Position numbers and translations under genes: made by a program. Below are positions 34,843 to 44,281 of a stretch of 64,000 nt of DNA, piece after piece (the first letter of the stretch is position 1; every line of letters starts with the position of its first letter). The notes beneath the pieces are model-generated. The model saw only the letters and a program-made list of their open reading frames with translations, did not search any database and was not told where the DNA came from. This stretch comes from Parvimonas sp. oral taxon 110 str. F0139 (GTDB taxonomy: Bacteria > Bacillota > Clostridia > Tissierellales > Peptoniphilaceae), in the NCBI RefSeq assembly GCF_000214475.1, contig NZ_AFII01000002.1:1-64000 (forward strand). Reading direction: 5' to 3'.

Positions 34843-34886
34843 AGTATTTTCTAAATTTTATTGCAAAACAATAAGGTTGTACAATA

Positions 34887-35819
34887 TTATTTGCTTGGTA
34901 TGAATCCCATACTTTTTATAACTTTCTTTCCTTCTTCTGATTGAAGTAAATCAACAAATACTTTTTCAGTTGCAGTTAATTTTCCACTCTTCATAATGAT
35001 TAAAGGTCTTGAAATATAGTAACTGTTATTTAAAATATTTTCTTCAGTTGGTTCAACATTATCAACTTTCATAGGAATTAACTTTCCTTGGTTTTGATTA
35101 GTAATACCATATGATGCATATCCAATAGCATTTTTATTTTCAATAATTTTTGAAACTAATGCACCCATTGAAGGAGCTTGAATCGCATCTTCTCTAACCT
35201 TAACATCTTTCATTATTTTCTTTTGGAAAACTTCATGAGCTCCACCACCTAAATCACGAGTTACAACTACAATTTCTTCATCAGGTAAAGATGGATCTAC
35301 TTGTTTCCATGTTTTATATTCTCCTGAAAAAATCTTTATGATTTCTTCTTTAGTTAAATTTCCATTTTTAGCTTTTAAAATATTATTATCAGGATTAACA
35401 CAAATACAAAGAGCATCAAGACCTAAAGTATAAGATTCCAAATCCTTAACCTTTTCTTTTTCTGAATCCTTAATATCACGAGCAAGCATTCCAAAATTTG
35501 CAACTTTATCAAGAACAGCCTTAACTCCTGCACCTGAACCACCAGATGAAACAAAAATAGTTATATTTTCTTTTGGCAATGAAGAATCAACCTTATCCCA
35601 AGTTGTATATTTTTCAATAAAATCTGTAGCAATCTTATTGATTACAGGAGCTAAAGTTGAAGAACCACTAAAACTAATTTGCGCATTAACAGTATCAGAC
35701 TTGCTTTCAGTTTTATTTGTTTCCTCTTTCTTATCAGTATTTTGTTTTTGTCCTGAACAAGCAGTAAACATAATACAAACTGCTAAAAGAGCCGTTAATT
35801 TTTTTAAATATTTTTTCAT
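34887..35819 (-). CDS. pstS: phosphate-binding lipoprotein
   Basis: This is the extracellular phosphate receptor of the Pst importer. The 310-residue precursor has a lipoprotein signal peptide with lipobox FTAC (C21), a short N/K/E-rich linker, and a PBP-like domain with FSGSSTLAPV, VSSGGSGAGVKAV and TRDLGGGAHEVF, the loops that bind phosphate. AGGAGG precedes the ATG. It is the first gene of the pst operon and has its own promoter and a terminator behind it. Confidence 0.95.
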   Translation of the reverse strand: MKKYLKKLTALLAVCIMFTACSGQKQNTDKKEETNKTESKSDTVNAQISFSGSSTLAPVINKIATDFIEKYTTWDKVDSSLPKENITIFVSSGGSGAGVKAVLDKVANFGMLARDIKDSEKEKVKDLESYTLGLDALCICVNPDNNILKAKNGNLTKEEIIKIFSGEYKTWKQVDPSLPDEEIVVVTRDLGGGAHEVFQKKIMKDVKVREDAIQAPSMGALVSKIIENKNAIGYASYGITNQNQGKLIPMKVDNVEPTEENILNNSYYISRPLIIMKSGKLTATEKVFVDLLQSEEGKKVIKSMGFIPSK

Positions 35820-35849
35820 AATATCCTCCTAAAATAAATACCTGCATAT

Positions 35850-35878
35850 ATTTTACAACAAAGAAAATATAATGTAAA
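35850..35878 (-). promoter_or_regulatory. pst operon promoter
   Basis: The minus strand has -35 TTTACA (35873-35878), a 17-bp spacer and -10 TAAAAT (35850-35855), about 30 bp before the pstS start codon. I do not see a clear Pho-box repeat series. Confidence 0.65.
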
Positions 35879-35906
35879 ATAGATTTTATTAATGGATATT
35901 AGTTAT

Positions 35907-36578
35907 TTATAAAGAATTCTTATTATAATTTGTTAAATTCATTTCTTTAAAAAATTCTAAAACATCGCCTAAGTCTTCAAAGATATAATTTGCTTTTTTC
36001 TGATCTTGTCCGAAGAATTTATCTTCTATTGCTATCACTTTTATATTTGCATTTTTTCCTGCTTCTATTCCTCTTGTAGAGTCCTCTATTACAAAGGCAT
36101 CTTCATTAGAAACTTGTAAAAATTCACAGGCTTTTAGATAAACATCTGGATTTGGTTTACTTTTTTTGACTTCATCCGAACTCACTATGAAGTCAAAGTA
36201 TTCTAAAATTTCACAATCTTTTAGAGCCTTTTCAATTGTCTTTTTAGGACTTGATGAGCAAACAGCAGTTTTTATTTTATGTTTTTTTAAAAATACTAAA
36301 ATTTCTTTTACAAAAGGCTTTAGAATTGCTTTATAGTCAATAGGATGTTCTAAAAAATACTTTCTATTTTCTTCTTCTATCTCAGAAATTGTATATTTTT
36401 TATTGAGCATTTCATACAGCAAATTATATGTTCCTTCCATATTCGTTCCAATCAGTCTAAAAGTATCTTCGAGTTTTCCTTTAAAACCCCTTTTAGAAAT
36501 CCAATCATAAGTTCCCTTCATGTAAAACATTTCTGAATCTATAAGGACTCCGTCCATATCAAAAAGTACAGCTTTCAT
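35907..36578 (-). CDS. HAD-superfamily phosphatase (beta-phosphoglucomutase-like)
   Basis: The 223-residue enzyme has HAD motif I DMDGVLIDS (7-15), motif II CSSSPKK, motif III lysine in VKKSKPNPDVY and motif IV IEDSTRGIEAG, with the four-helix cap of the beta-PGM/phosphatase-like class. It probably removes phosphate from, or isomerises, a small sugar phosphate. The substrate cannot be read from sequence. Its ATG follows the upstream gene's stop by one base, so it is the last gene of a run that starts upstream. Confidence 0.85.
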   Translation of the reverse strand: MKAVLFDMDGVLIDSEMFYMKGTYDWISKRGFKGKLEDTFRLIGTNMEGTYNLLYEMLNKKYTISEIEEENRKYFLEHPIDYKAILKPFVKEILVFLKKHKIKTAVCSSSPKKTIEKALKDCEILEYFDFIVSSDEVKKSKPNPDVYLKACEFLQVSNEDAFVIEDSTRGIEAGKNANIKVIAIEDKFFGQDQKKANYIFEDLGDVLEFFKEMNLTNYNKNSL

Positions 36579-36579
36579 A

Positions 36580-36963
36580 TTATTTACCTCTATTTTTTAA
36601 ACAATCATAATTATCACATATATATCTTACTAGCTTTAAATAGTTTTCTTTATATTTTCGATTCTTTTTATTTTTTATTGAATTTTTAATAATAAGATTT
36701 AAATTATCCAAAGCCAATATTAAAATCATAATTAAAAAAACTAAAAATGCTACCTTTAGATATGTTTTCAAATCTTCTGCTTTTGTAATATTGTTTTTTC
36801 CTATAAATAAAGAAATTTTAACTGCTATTGATGTCAAAATTAATCTTATAGTTGCAAAAACTGCTGAAATAAATGATGAAATGATAATTGTAGATATTAA
36901 TCCTGTTTTTATTATAAATGCTATTGCTATAGTTACCCCTTTATTTATAGCTTTTAAAATCAA
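36580..36963 (-). CDS. small membrane protein of unknown function
   Basis: I do not recognise this 127-residue protein. It has two or three hydrophobic helices (about residues 10-50 and 70-90) and a basic C-terminus with two cysteines (YICDNYDC). The start is doubtful: the first available codon is TTG without a clear ribosome-binding site, and the frame is open upstream into the end of the previous gene. It may therefore be the C-terminal part of that gene, separated by an indel, though of a different type from the others in the window. Confidence 0.45.
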   Translation of the reverse strand: MILKAINKGVTIAIAFIIKTGLISTIIISSFISAVFATIRLILTSIAVKISLFIGKNNITKAEDLKTYLKVAFLVFLIMILILALDNLNLIIKNSIKNKKNRKYKENYLKLVRYICDNYDCLKNRGK

Positions 36964-36979
36964 CTCAAATGAATTTATA

Positions 36980-37657
36980 TCAATATTTTATTTTTTCAAG
37001 TAAAAATTTCTCTCTTATCAAATCATTTTCAGTTGGAAATTTACTAAAAATAAATTCTTCTAAAAATTTTAAATTCTCGTGATTTGTCTTAATATAGTCT
37101 TTTACATCTCTATTAAGAAATTCTTTAAGTTGTAAACTATAACCGAAATATTCGTTGTCAAACCATTTATTTACATCATTATTTTTTGGAAATTCATTAT
37201 CCTTAATTTTAAATTTTACATCATTAATATTATATAAAATAAAGAATAACTCAAAACTTAAAAATATAATATACGAATAATTAAATAAAGTTAAAAAGTG
37301 ATTGTAAAATAAAAACTCAGATTTAAAAATAGAAATATATAATAGTAAATTCATATTTAAAAAAGCTAAAATTTTTACTAATGTATTTAATGGATTTATA
37401 AAACTAAGTTTAAATTTAGTATATCTAATTAACACAAAATAAATCATATTCATACTGTTAAATATAAAAATAAATCCTAATAGAATTTGTAAAAAATCAA
37501 GTACATAGGATAATTGAAAATCCAATAAGTAAAATGAAATTATAAAATAAATTGAATATACCAAAACCCATAAAATATTAAATATGGTATTAATAATTCT
37601 TAGTATTTTTTCATATTTTAAATTGATATTTTCTAATTTTTTTCTAAGTAATACCAT
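36980..37657 (-). CDS. membrane protein of unknown function
   Basis: I do not recognise this 225-residue protein. It has about five hydrophobic segments in the first 150 residues and a charged cytoplasmic tail. AAGGTGA precedes the ATG, which lies five bases after the hemW stop, so it is translated with hemW. Its own end is close to a six-base A run just before the next frame opens. Confidence 0.6.
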   Translation of the reverse strand: MVLLRKKLENINLKYEKILRIINTIFNILWVLVYSIYFIISFYLLDFQLSYVLDFLQILLGFIFIFNSMNMIYFVLIRYTKFKLSFINPLNTLVKILAFLNMNLLLYISIFKSEFLFYNHFLTLFNYSYIIFLSFELFFILYNINDVKFKIKDNEFPKNNDVNKWFDNEYFGYSLQLKEFLNRDVKDYIKTNHENLKFLEEFIFSKFPTENDLIREKFLLEKIKY

Positions 37658-37661
37658 TTTA

Positions 37662-38800
37662 TCACCTTGTTTCCTTTAAATTACAATTTACAAAAAAGCT
37701 GTCCATTATGTCAAAACCTCTTTTTGTAAAATATATTCTATCATCTTTAATTTCTACTACCTTATTTTCTAATCCACTTTCAACAGCTTTTTTATTCTCA
37801 TATAAAAAATCCGACTTAAAAATACTGTTGTAATCGGAAATCAAAAATCCCTCTTTTAAACGCATATTCATTATGATATATTCAAATTTTTTTGTAGGCA
37901 TATCCAATTTTTCTCTAAAATCTACAGGAATATTTCCATTATGTAATTCTTTTATGTATTTTGAAAGATTAACTGTATTAGAAAATCTTTCATCATTTAA
38001 ATAGGAATGAGCAGAAATCCCAAGTCCTAAATACTCTTTACAATTCCAATACTTTTTATTATGAACAGATTCTTTCCCGACTTTAGCAAAATTTGAAACT
38101 TCATATTGATTCATTACCATTTCTTCTAATTTTTCTACGATTAGATGATACATTTTTCTTTCAGTTTCTTCATCTAAAAAATCCAATTTTCCTGCATTTT
38201 GTAATGCCTTAAATTTCGTCTTTTCTTCAATAATCAAGGCATAATAAGAGATATGTTCGGGATTTATATTTTTTACAACTTCTAAGTCATATAAAATATC
38301 ATCTATTGTTTGACTTTGATAACCGAAAATTAAATCTAAATTTAAATCAAGGTCAAATTTTTTTACCAATTCAATACTATCAAAGGCTTCTTTGGAATTG
38401 TGATTTCTTCCAAGTTCTTTTAAAATTACATCATTAAAACTTTGTACTCCTATTGATACTCTATTTATTTTTGCACTTTTATAGTATTCTAATTTTTTCT
38501 TATCAAAAGTTTTCGGATTTGTTTCAATTGATATTTCAATATTATCAAGGACTGTAAAATTTTCCTTTACTTTTTCTAAAATTTCAAATATATATTTTCC
38601 GTCAATAAAACTCGGAGTTCCTCCTCCAATGAAAATAGAATCTATTAAAAAGTTTTATTTCCTTTTAATTCAATTTCTTTTTTTAAAGCTTCTACATACT
38701 CTTTAATTTTAGAATTTGCGCCTTGAAATGCTGTAAAGTCGCAATAATTACATATTCTATCACAAAAAGGAATGTGAATATATAATCCCAATCTTTTCAT
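37662..38800 (-). CDS. hemW: HemW-like radical SAM protein, frameshifted in this sequence
   Basis: HemW is a radical SAM protein related to oxygen-independent coproporphyrinogen oxidase and acts as a haem chaperone. The N-terminus MKRLGLYIHIPFC carries the cluster motif CDRICNYC (CX3CX2C), followed by GGGTPS and VSIGVQSFND. The frame stops near 38645; adding one base to the five-base run at 38647-38651 gives NKTFLIDSIFIGGGTPS and joins the rest for about 379 residues. AGGAG precedes the ATG at 38800. Its place after lepA matches the common lepA-hemW order in Firmicutes; hrcA does not follow here. Confidence 0.9.
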
Positions 38801-38817
38801 TTTTTCTCCTATTAAGC

Positions 38818-38843
38818 AAAAAGCCTATCTTATAATAGGCTTT
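38818..38843 (-). terminator. terminator between lepA and hemW
   Basis: AAAGCCTAT and ATAGGCTTT arms with a six-base loop are followed by TT on the minus strand. The U-tract is short and the hemW ribosome-binding site lies just beyond, so partial read-through is plausible. Confidence 0.75.
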
Positions 38844-38848
38844 CTTAT

Positions 38849-40657
38849 CTATTTTTCATCATATTTCAATACAGCTAAAAATGCCTGTTGAGGTACTTCT
38901 ACGCTACCAATTTGTTGCATTTTCTTCTTACCTTCTTTTTGTTTTTCGAGTAATTTTCTCTTTCTTGAAATATCTCCACCATAACATTTTGCAAGTACGT
39001 CTTTTCTCAAAGCTCTTACAGTTTCTCTGGCGATTACTTTAGAACCTATTGAAGCTTGAATAGGTACTGCAAATTGATGTCTAGGAATTTCATCTTTAAG
39101 TCTTTCGACTATATTTCTCGCTCTTTCGTAAGATTTTTCACGATGAACTATTATTGAAAAGGCATCGACTAAATCTCCGTTGATTAAAATATCCAATTTA
39201 GCTAAATCTGAACGTTGATATCCTTTTAATTCGTAATCAAGTGAAGCATAACCCTTTGTTTTTGATTTTAATGCATCAAAAAAGTCGTAAATAACTTCAT
39301 TCAACGGCAATATATATCTTAGACTCACTCTATGTTGATCGAGATATTCCATATTTTCAAAAACTCCTCTTTTGTTTTGACATAAGTCCATAATAGTTCC
39401 GACATAGTCTTTTGGAGTCATAATATTTGCCTCAACAATAGGTTCTTCCATATATTCTATTTCAGTTTCTTTAGGTAAATTGCTTGGATTTTGAATTTCA
39501 AGTATTTCTCCTGTTTTTTTAGCAACTTTATAGATTACAGATGGAGCTGTTGTAATTATATTCAAATCAAACTCTCTATCCAGTCTTTCTTGAATAATCT
39601 CCATATGTAATAGTCCCAAAAATCCACATCTAAATCCAAAGCCTAGTGCAACAGAGCTTTCAGGCTCAAAGGATAGAGAAGCATCATTTACTTGCAGTTT
39701 CTCTAAAGCTTCCCTTACACTGTTAAAATCCTCCCCTTCTGCGGGATAAATTCCACAATAAACCATTGGAATAACTTTTTTATATCCAGGTAAAGCTGAG
39801 TCAGTCATATTTTCAAAATCTGTAATAGTATCCCCAACTCTTGCATCTTTTACATTCTTTATGCTTGCAACTACATAACCTACATCTCCGGCTTTTAGCT
39901 CTCCAGTTTGAACATTTCCTGAAGCAGTATAACCAACTTCAGTTACTTCAAATTTTCCTTTAGTTGCCATCATATAAATAGTCATTCCCTCTTTTAAAGT
40001 TCCTTCAACTACACGAACATAGGAAACAACACCTTTGTATGAATCATAATATGAATCAAAGATAAGTGCTTTAAGTGGTGCATTTTCATCTCCAGTTGGA
40101 GCAGGTACATTATTTACAATATCTTCCAGTACATCTTCAATATTAAGTCCCTCTTTTGCAGAAACTAAAGGAATTCCCTCTGTATCAAAGCCTGTTATTT
40201 CTTCAATTTCATCTTTTACTTCATCAATTCTAGCTGACGGTAAATCTATTTTATTTATAACTGGTAAAATTTCTAAATCTTGTTCTAATGCTAAATATAC
40301 ATTTCCAAGAGTCTGAGCTTCAACACCTTGAGTTGCATCAACAACTAAAATAGCTCCCTCACAAGCAGCAAGACTTCTTGATACTTCATAAGTAAAGTCA
40401 ACATGTCCCGGAGTGTCAATAAGATTTAAAACATAAGTTTCTCCGTCTTTTGCTTTGTAGAAAAGTTTTACAGCCTTTAGCTTAATAGTAATTCCTCTTT
40501 CTCTCTCAAGATCCATACTATCTAAAACCTGTTCTTCCATTTCTCTTTTAGTCATCATTCCTGTTTTTTCTATTAATCTATCGGCAAGAGTTGATTTTCC
40601 ATGATCTATATGTGCAATTATAGAAAAATTTCTAATATTCTTCTGTTCTATTTTCAT
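38849..40657 (-). CDS. lepA: translation elongation factor 4 (back-translocating GTPase)
   Basis: LepA/EF4 is a ribosome-bound GTPase that moves stalled ribosomes back or remodels them under stress. The 602-residue protein has the G1 motif AHIDHGKST (about 15-23), the switch region RERGITIK, G3 DTPGH and G4 NKID. It ends with the LepA-specific C-terminal domain ([19 protein letters not shown]). The length is normal. It lies three bases after lepB, a classic neighbour. Confidence 0.97.
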   Translation of the reverse strand: MKIEQKNIRNFSIIAHIDHGKSTLADRLIEKTGMMTKREMEEQVLDSMDLERERGITIKLKAVKLFYKAKDGETYVLNLIDTPGHVDFTYEVSRSLAACEGAILVVDATQGVEAQTLGNVYLALEQDLEILPVINKIDLPSARIDEVKDEIEEITGFDTEGIPLVSAKEGLNIEDVLEDIVNNVPAPTGDENAPLKALIFDSYYDSYKGVVSYVRVVEGTLKEGMTIYMMATKGKFEVTEVGYTASGNVQTGELKAGDVGYVVASIKNVKDARVGDTITDFENMTDSALPGYKKVIPMVYCGIYPAEGEDFNSVREALEKLQVNDASLSFEPESSVALGFGFRCGFLGLLHMEIIQERLDREFDLNIITTAPSVIYKVAKKTGEILEIQNPSNLPKETEIEYMEEPIVEANIMTPKDYVGTIMDLCQNKRGVFENMEYLDQHRVSLRYILPLNEVIYDFFDALKSKTKGYASLDYELKGYQRSDLAKLDILINGDLVDAFSIIVHREKSYERARNIVERLKDEIPRHQFAVPIQASIGSKVIARETVRALRKDVLAKCYGGDISRKRKLLEKQKEGKKKMQQIGSVEVPQQAFLAVLKYDEK

Positions 40658-40660
40658 AAA

Positions 40661-41233
40661 TTATTTTAACCCTCCAAAATTATTAAAAGGATAGTATCTA
40701 AATACAATTTTCCCAACAATGTCAGATCTTGGAACAACTCCTAAATCTCTACTATCTCTACTATTTGATCTATTATCTCCCAAAACGAAAACATAACCTT
40801 CTGGCACTTCCCATTTTGTAGTATCATTATGTGGACTAGTAACATTCGTGCTTACATAGTTCTCTTCCAACATTTTTCCATTCAAATAAACCCTATCATT
40901 AATTATTTCAACAGTATCGCCCTCAACTGCAATAACCCTCTTTAAATAGTATTTTTTGGCATCAGGAACATAAAAGTCAATAATATCTCCACGAGTTATA
41001 TTCTTCTTCATAAAAAATATTTTATTAACCATAAGTCTATCCCCATGATTTACAGTTGGATTCATACTTCTTCCATCTACAATAGTACTTGTAACAACAA
41101 AAGTTCTTATTCCAAAACTTATTAAAAGTGCAAGAATTATAACTTTCGCATAATCAAAGAAAATTTTCCAAAAATTCTTTTCTTCCTGTTCATTACTATT
41201 TTTCTCTTCTTCATCATATCTATCATCAATCAT
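40661..41233 (-). CDS. lepB: signal peptidase I
   Basis: This membrane serine protease removes signal peptides from exported proteins. The 190-residue product has one N-terminal membrane helix. The catalytic serine is in GRSMNPTV and the lysine is in LKRVIAVEGD, with the box E motif LGDNRSNSRDSR. I chose the ATG at 41233, which has GGAGG before it; the frame opens at a TTG at 41245. It is in an operon with lepA. Confidence 0.95.
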   Translation of the reverse strand: MIDDRYDEEEKNSNEQEEKNFWKIFFDYAKVIILALLISFGIRTFVVTSTIVDGRSMNPTVNHGDRLMVNKIFFMKKNITRGDIIDFYVPDAKKYYLKRVIAVEGDTVEIINDRVYLNGKMLEENYVSTNVTSPHNDTTKWEVPEGYVFVLGDNRSNSRDSRDLGVVPRSDIVGKIVFRYYPFNNFGGLK

Positions 41234-41275
41234 AATTTCCTCCAAATTCAGATAGAATCATTTTATCATCTTTAA

Positions 41276-41812
41276 TTAATGTCTATCCACTAAAAACTTA
41301 CAATATAAAACATAACCAAATCCGCCTAAAAATATTACTAGAAATGGACTTATTTTAAAATAACTAACTAATATTAAAACTAATAAACTAAAAATATAGT
41401 GAACAGCCTTTAACTTTGTCTTTTTTCCAAGTATTACGACAGCAGAAGCTAGCACTGCTATTAAAGCTGGTTTAACTGCAATAAAAAATTTACTGACATA
41501 GTAATTCGCACTCATATCCTTAAAAAACATTGCTATTATAAGAATTGATATAAAAGCAGGAAAAATTGAACAAAATAAGCAAACCAAAGCTCCTGCTAAA
41601 CCCTTTATCTTATATCCTACAATAATACTAATATTACAACCCAAAACTCCTGGAACACTTTGTGCTATTCCAAGTGCATCTAAAAATTCTTCTTGAGTCA
41701 TATATTTCCTTTTTTCCACAATTTCTTTATTTATAACCGGAATCATCGCAGCTCCACCACCAACCGTCAGAGTGCTTATCCACAAAAAAGTCTTAAATAA
41801 TTGAAATAACAT
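41276..41812 (-). CDS. chromate transporter family protein, half-size
   Basis: This 178-residue CHR-family membrane protein has a GGGAAMIPV motif near the start and QSVPGVLGCNISIIVGYKI, matching the family PGP and GxxxG features. Half-size CHR proteins usually occur as adjacent pairs that together make a transporter, as here. Chromate export has been shown for some members; the natural substrate in anaerobes is uncertain. Confidence 0.88.
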   Translation of the reverse strand: MLFQLFKTFLWISTLTVGGGAAMIPVINKEIVEKRKYMTQEEFLDALGIAQSVPGVLGCNISIIVGYKIKGLAGALVCLFCSIFPAFISILIIAMFFKDMSANYYVSKFFIAVKPALIAVLASAVVILGKKTKLKAVHYIFSLLVLILVSYFKISPFLVIFLGGFGYVLYCKFLVDRH

Positions 41813-41821
41813 AATTACCTC

Positions 41822-42342
41822 CTAAATAATCCACATTCCGATTATACCAGTTAAAAAAATTGCAATTATCGGATGTAAATTTCTATAAGTAGTTAAGTAA
41901 AATATTATTCCAAAAGTAATTATCGAATATATAGTATAAAAGTCAGAATCAATAACAGACACACAACTAGATGCAATCAATCCAAGTACGACAGGTCTAA
42001 TCCCGACAAAAAAGTTCTTTATATGTACATTATCTTTAAATTTTTGCATAAAAAAACAATTAAAGTAATTAAAATAAAACTTGGTAAAACAACTGCCATA
42101 GTAGTTATAATAGATCCAATAACTCCGTTACCTACAGTATATCCTACAAATGTTGCAAGATTTATCGCAATTGGACCTGGTGTTATTTGTGAAATTGTAA
42201 CAAAATTTATAAAGTCATTCATTCCAATCCAAGCATATTTATCTACAACCATAGATATAATCAGTGGAATCATTGCATATCCTCCACCAAAATTATATGC
42301 TCCAATGAATAAAAACACTAAAAACAAGCTAATTAAACTCAT
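41822..42342 (-). CDS. chromate transporter family protein, half-size, frameshifted in this sequence
   Basis: This is the second half-size CHR protein. The first frame has GGGYAMIPLI and QITPGPIAINLATFVGY and stops early at 42019. The second frame starts MQKFKDNVH. Adding one base to the seven-base run at 42050-42056 gives LIVFFMQKFKDN and joins them into about 173 residues, the length of the partner protein. It starts two bases after the restored end of prmC. Confidence 0.85.
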
Positions 42343-42343
42343 T

Positions 42344-43143
42344 TTATCTCCTCTTACCTATTATTATTCTATCAAAATCTGCAAAATCTTTTTTTGAAGT
42401 AAAATTTCAAATCCATTTTCAATTAGTAAATTAGAAATAATTTTCATTTGATTATATCCTATTTCAAAAGCTAAAACTCCATTTGCAGATAAATAATCCA
42501 AAGAACCCGAAATTATTTTTTTATAAAAGAATAATCCATCTTTTCCACCATATAAGGCATTTTGAGGCTCAAAAGATAATTCTTTTTCCAGTGTTTTCAT
42601 GTCGACCTCATCAATATAAGGAGGATTTGAAACTATAATATCAAAATTTTTCTCCTTTATATTTGAAAAAATATCACTTTCAAAAAATTCCACATTTTTT
42701 AGATTCAACTTTTCTTTATTTTTATTTGATAATTTTATAGCTTCTTTGTTTATATCAATACCATAAACATACGATTTTTTCAAATTATCAGCCAGTGCAA
42801 GACTTATAGCTCCACTTCCACAGCCTATATCTAAAATATTATCCTTTTTACAATCCAATTTTAAAATTTCATCAACCAAAATTTCCGTCTCAAATCTTGG
42901 AATTAAAGCAGATTCATCAACAAACAACTCCAAACCATAAAATTTCCATTTTCCAAATATATATTGTAATGGATAATTTTGTTTTCTCTTTTCTATTATT
43001 TCTAGAAATTCATTGTATATAGAATCAACACAAAATGTCAATTCCATTTTTAATTCAACAGATTTTTTACCCGTTAAAAATTCTAAAATTAACCAATTTT
43101 CATTAGAATTACCATGTTTTTCAATCAATTCTTTTATGTTCAT
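42344..43143 (-). CDS. prmC: peptide chain release factor methyltransferase, frameshifted near its end
   Basis: PrmC methylates the GGQ glutamine of release factors. The protein has the SAM motif LDIGCGSGAISLAL and the signature NPPYI, with the N-terminal helical domain. The open frame ends in a wrong tail (KKILQILIE). One base added to the seven-base run at 42389-42395 gives KKDFADFDRIIIGKRR, the expected family ending, and about 266 residues. GGAG precedes the ATG at 43143; the frame opens at 43155. No prfA is adjacent. Confidence 0.92.
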
Positions 43144-43157
43144 AGAAAACTCCAATC

Positions 43158-43649
43158 CTAAGAAATTTTAGAATATAGCTCATAAATAAAATTATAAAAA
43201 TCATCTGAAACAGTTATTAAAAATGACGCATCATTATATTTTAAACTACCAGTCCTACCTTCAGAGGATAATGTAATACTAAGAATATTATTATTACTTT
43301 CAAAAGATATTGTTATATCTTCGTTATCCATAGTAAGTTTAGAATCAGAAACAAATTTATTAAACTCTAACTTTGAAATAACATCATCCATTAATTTTTT
43401 ATCTTCAATAATATATTTTTTATCATTTTCTACTTTAGTAATTACTATTTTATTTAATTCTTGCGTAGATAGATATTTTTTTTCAATTTTTAAAACATCA
43501 TTATGATTTATATCTGTAACAATATAATACTTATCTCTCTCTTTTCTAATTCTTCCTCTTTCAACAATTGAATTATAAGTAATTAATCCTAATCCAATAA
43601 TTTCTATAATAAAAACTATTATAATAATATTTTTAATATTTTTTTTCAT
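43158..43649 (-). CDS. membrane-anchored protein of unknown function
   Basis: I do not recognise this roughly 163-residue protein. It has a basic start, one membrane helix (about residues 7-25) and an extracytoplasmic domain with alternating strands and a C-terminal helix. AGGAG lies eight bases before the ATG at 43649; the frame opens at 43667. The domain layout resembles the protein at 15972-16451. It lies in the gap between nrdR and prmC and seems to start a transcript after the nrdR terminator. Confidence 0.62.
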   Translation of the reverse strand: MKKNIKNIIIIVFIIEIIGLGLITYNSIVERGRIRKERDKYYIVTDINHNDVLKIEKKYLSTQELNKIVITKVENDKKYIIEDKKLMDDVISKLEFNKFVSDSKLTMDNEDITISFESNNNILSITLSSEGRTGSLKYNDASFLITVSDDFYNFIYELYSKIS

Positions 43650-43805
43650 AAAATACTCTCCTGACAATTATGCCTCAAACAAATTAAAATATTAATCTTA
43701 ATCCACTATTATTTTATCACAATTTAGAAAAAAATAAATTAAAATTGACAATAAGTACATAAACTCTAATTATTATGTTTAAATATAGTTATAAAATTTT
43801 TGACA

Positions 43806-43837
43806 AAAAAAGAGATGAATTTTTTATTCATCTCTTA
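43806..43837 (-). terminator. terminator after nrdR
   Basis: AAGAGATGAA and TTCATCTCTT arms with a short loop are followed by TTTTT on the minus strand. The stem overlaps the nrdR stop codon and closes the division cluster transcript. Confidence 0.9.
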
Positions 43838-44281
43838 AAATTCTTTTTGTAAATACTCCATAAATGATTTTATATCTTTAAAATCCTTATAAACTGCTGC
43901 AAAACGAACATAAGAAACCTCATCAAGTGATTTTAAATATTTCAAAACCAATTCCCCAATCTGAGTAGATTTAATTTCATTTTTGTAATTTTGTCTAATA
44001 TCTTTTTCAATATTATCTATAACAGACTCTATCTCTTTATCTTTAATAGTTCTTTTTTCACAACATTTTTTTATACCGGCAAAAACTTTATTTCTAGAAA
44101 AAATTTGTCTAGATCCATCTTTTTTTAACACAAAAATTACAAACTCAGGCATTTTCTCATATGTTGTAAATTTATAATCACAAATCTCACAAACTCTTCT
44201 TCTTTTAACATAAGTTTTATCAATAGAATTTCTAGAATCTAGAACTCTAGTAGTTTCCGCTCCGCAGTTAGGACATTTCAT
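43835..44281 (-). CDS. nrdR: transcriptional repressor NrdR
   Basis: NrdR represses ribonucleotide reductase genes according to ATP/dATP level. The 148-residue protein has an N-terminal zinc ribbon (CPNC at 3-6 and CEIC near 32) and an ATP-cone domain (from FVIFVLKKDGSRQIF). Its ATG overlaps the restored ftsZ stop as TAATG, which implies translational coupling and supports the corrected ftsZ end. No ribonucleotide reductase gene is in this window. Confidence 0.95.
   Translation of the reverse strand: MKCPNCGAETTRVLDSRNSIDKTYVKRRRVCEICDYKFTTYEKMPEFVIFVLKKDGSRQIFSRNKVFAGIKKCCEKRTIKDKEIESVIDNIEKDIRQNYKNEIKSTQIGELVLKYLKSLDEVSYVRFAAVYKDFKDIKSFMEYLQKEF

Noticed and set aside
36580..37657. A frameshift joining the two unknown membrane proteins into one gene.
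   Set aside because: Joining them needs one inserted base to be removed or two added, unlike the ten one-base losses elsewhere, so I list them separately and only flag the weak start of the second.
41276..42342. A full-length fused chromate transporter split by a frameshift.
   Set aside because: The two proteins each have their own start, ribosome-binding region and CHR motif. The only frameshift is inside the upstream one, so this is a normal pair of half-size proteins.
38849..42342. A novel stress island formed by lepA, lepB and the transporters.
   Set aside because: lepB-lepA-hemW is a common Firmicutes arrangement, and chromate-transporter pairs are often nearby; nothing here requires a new system.
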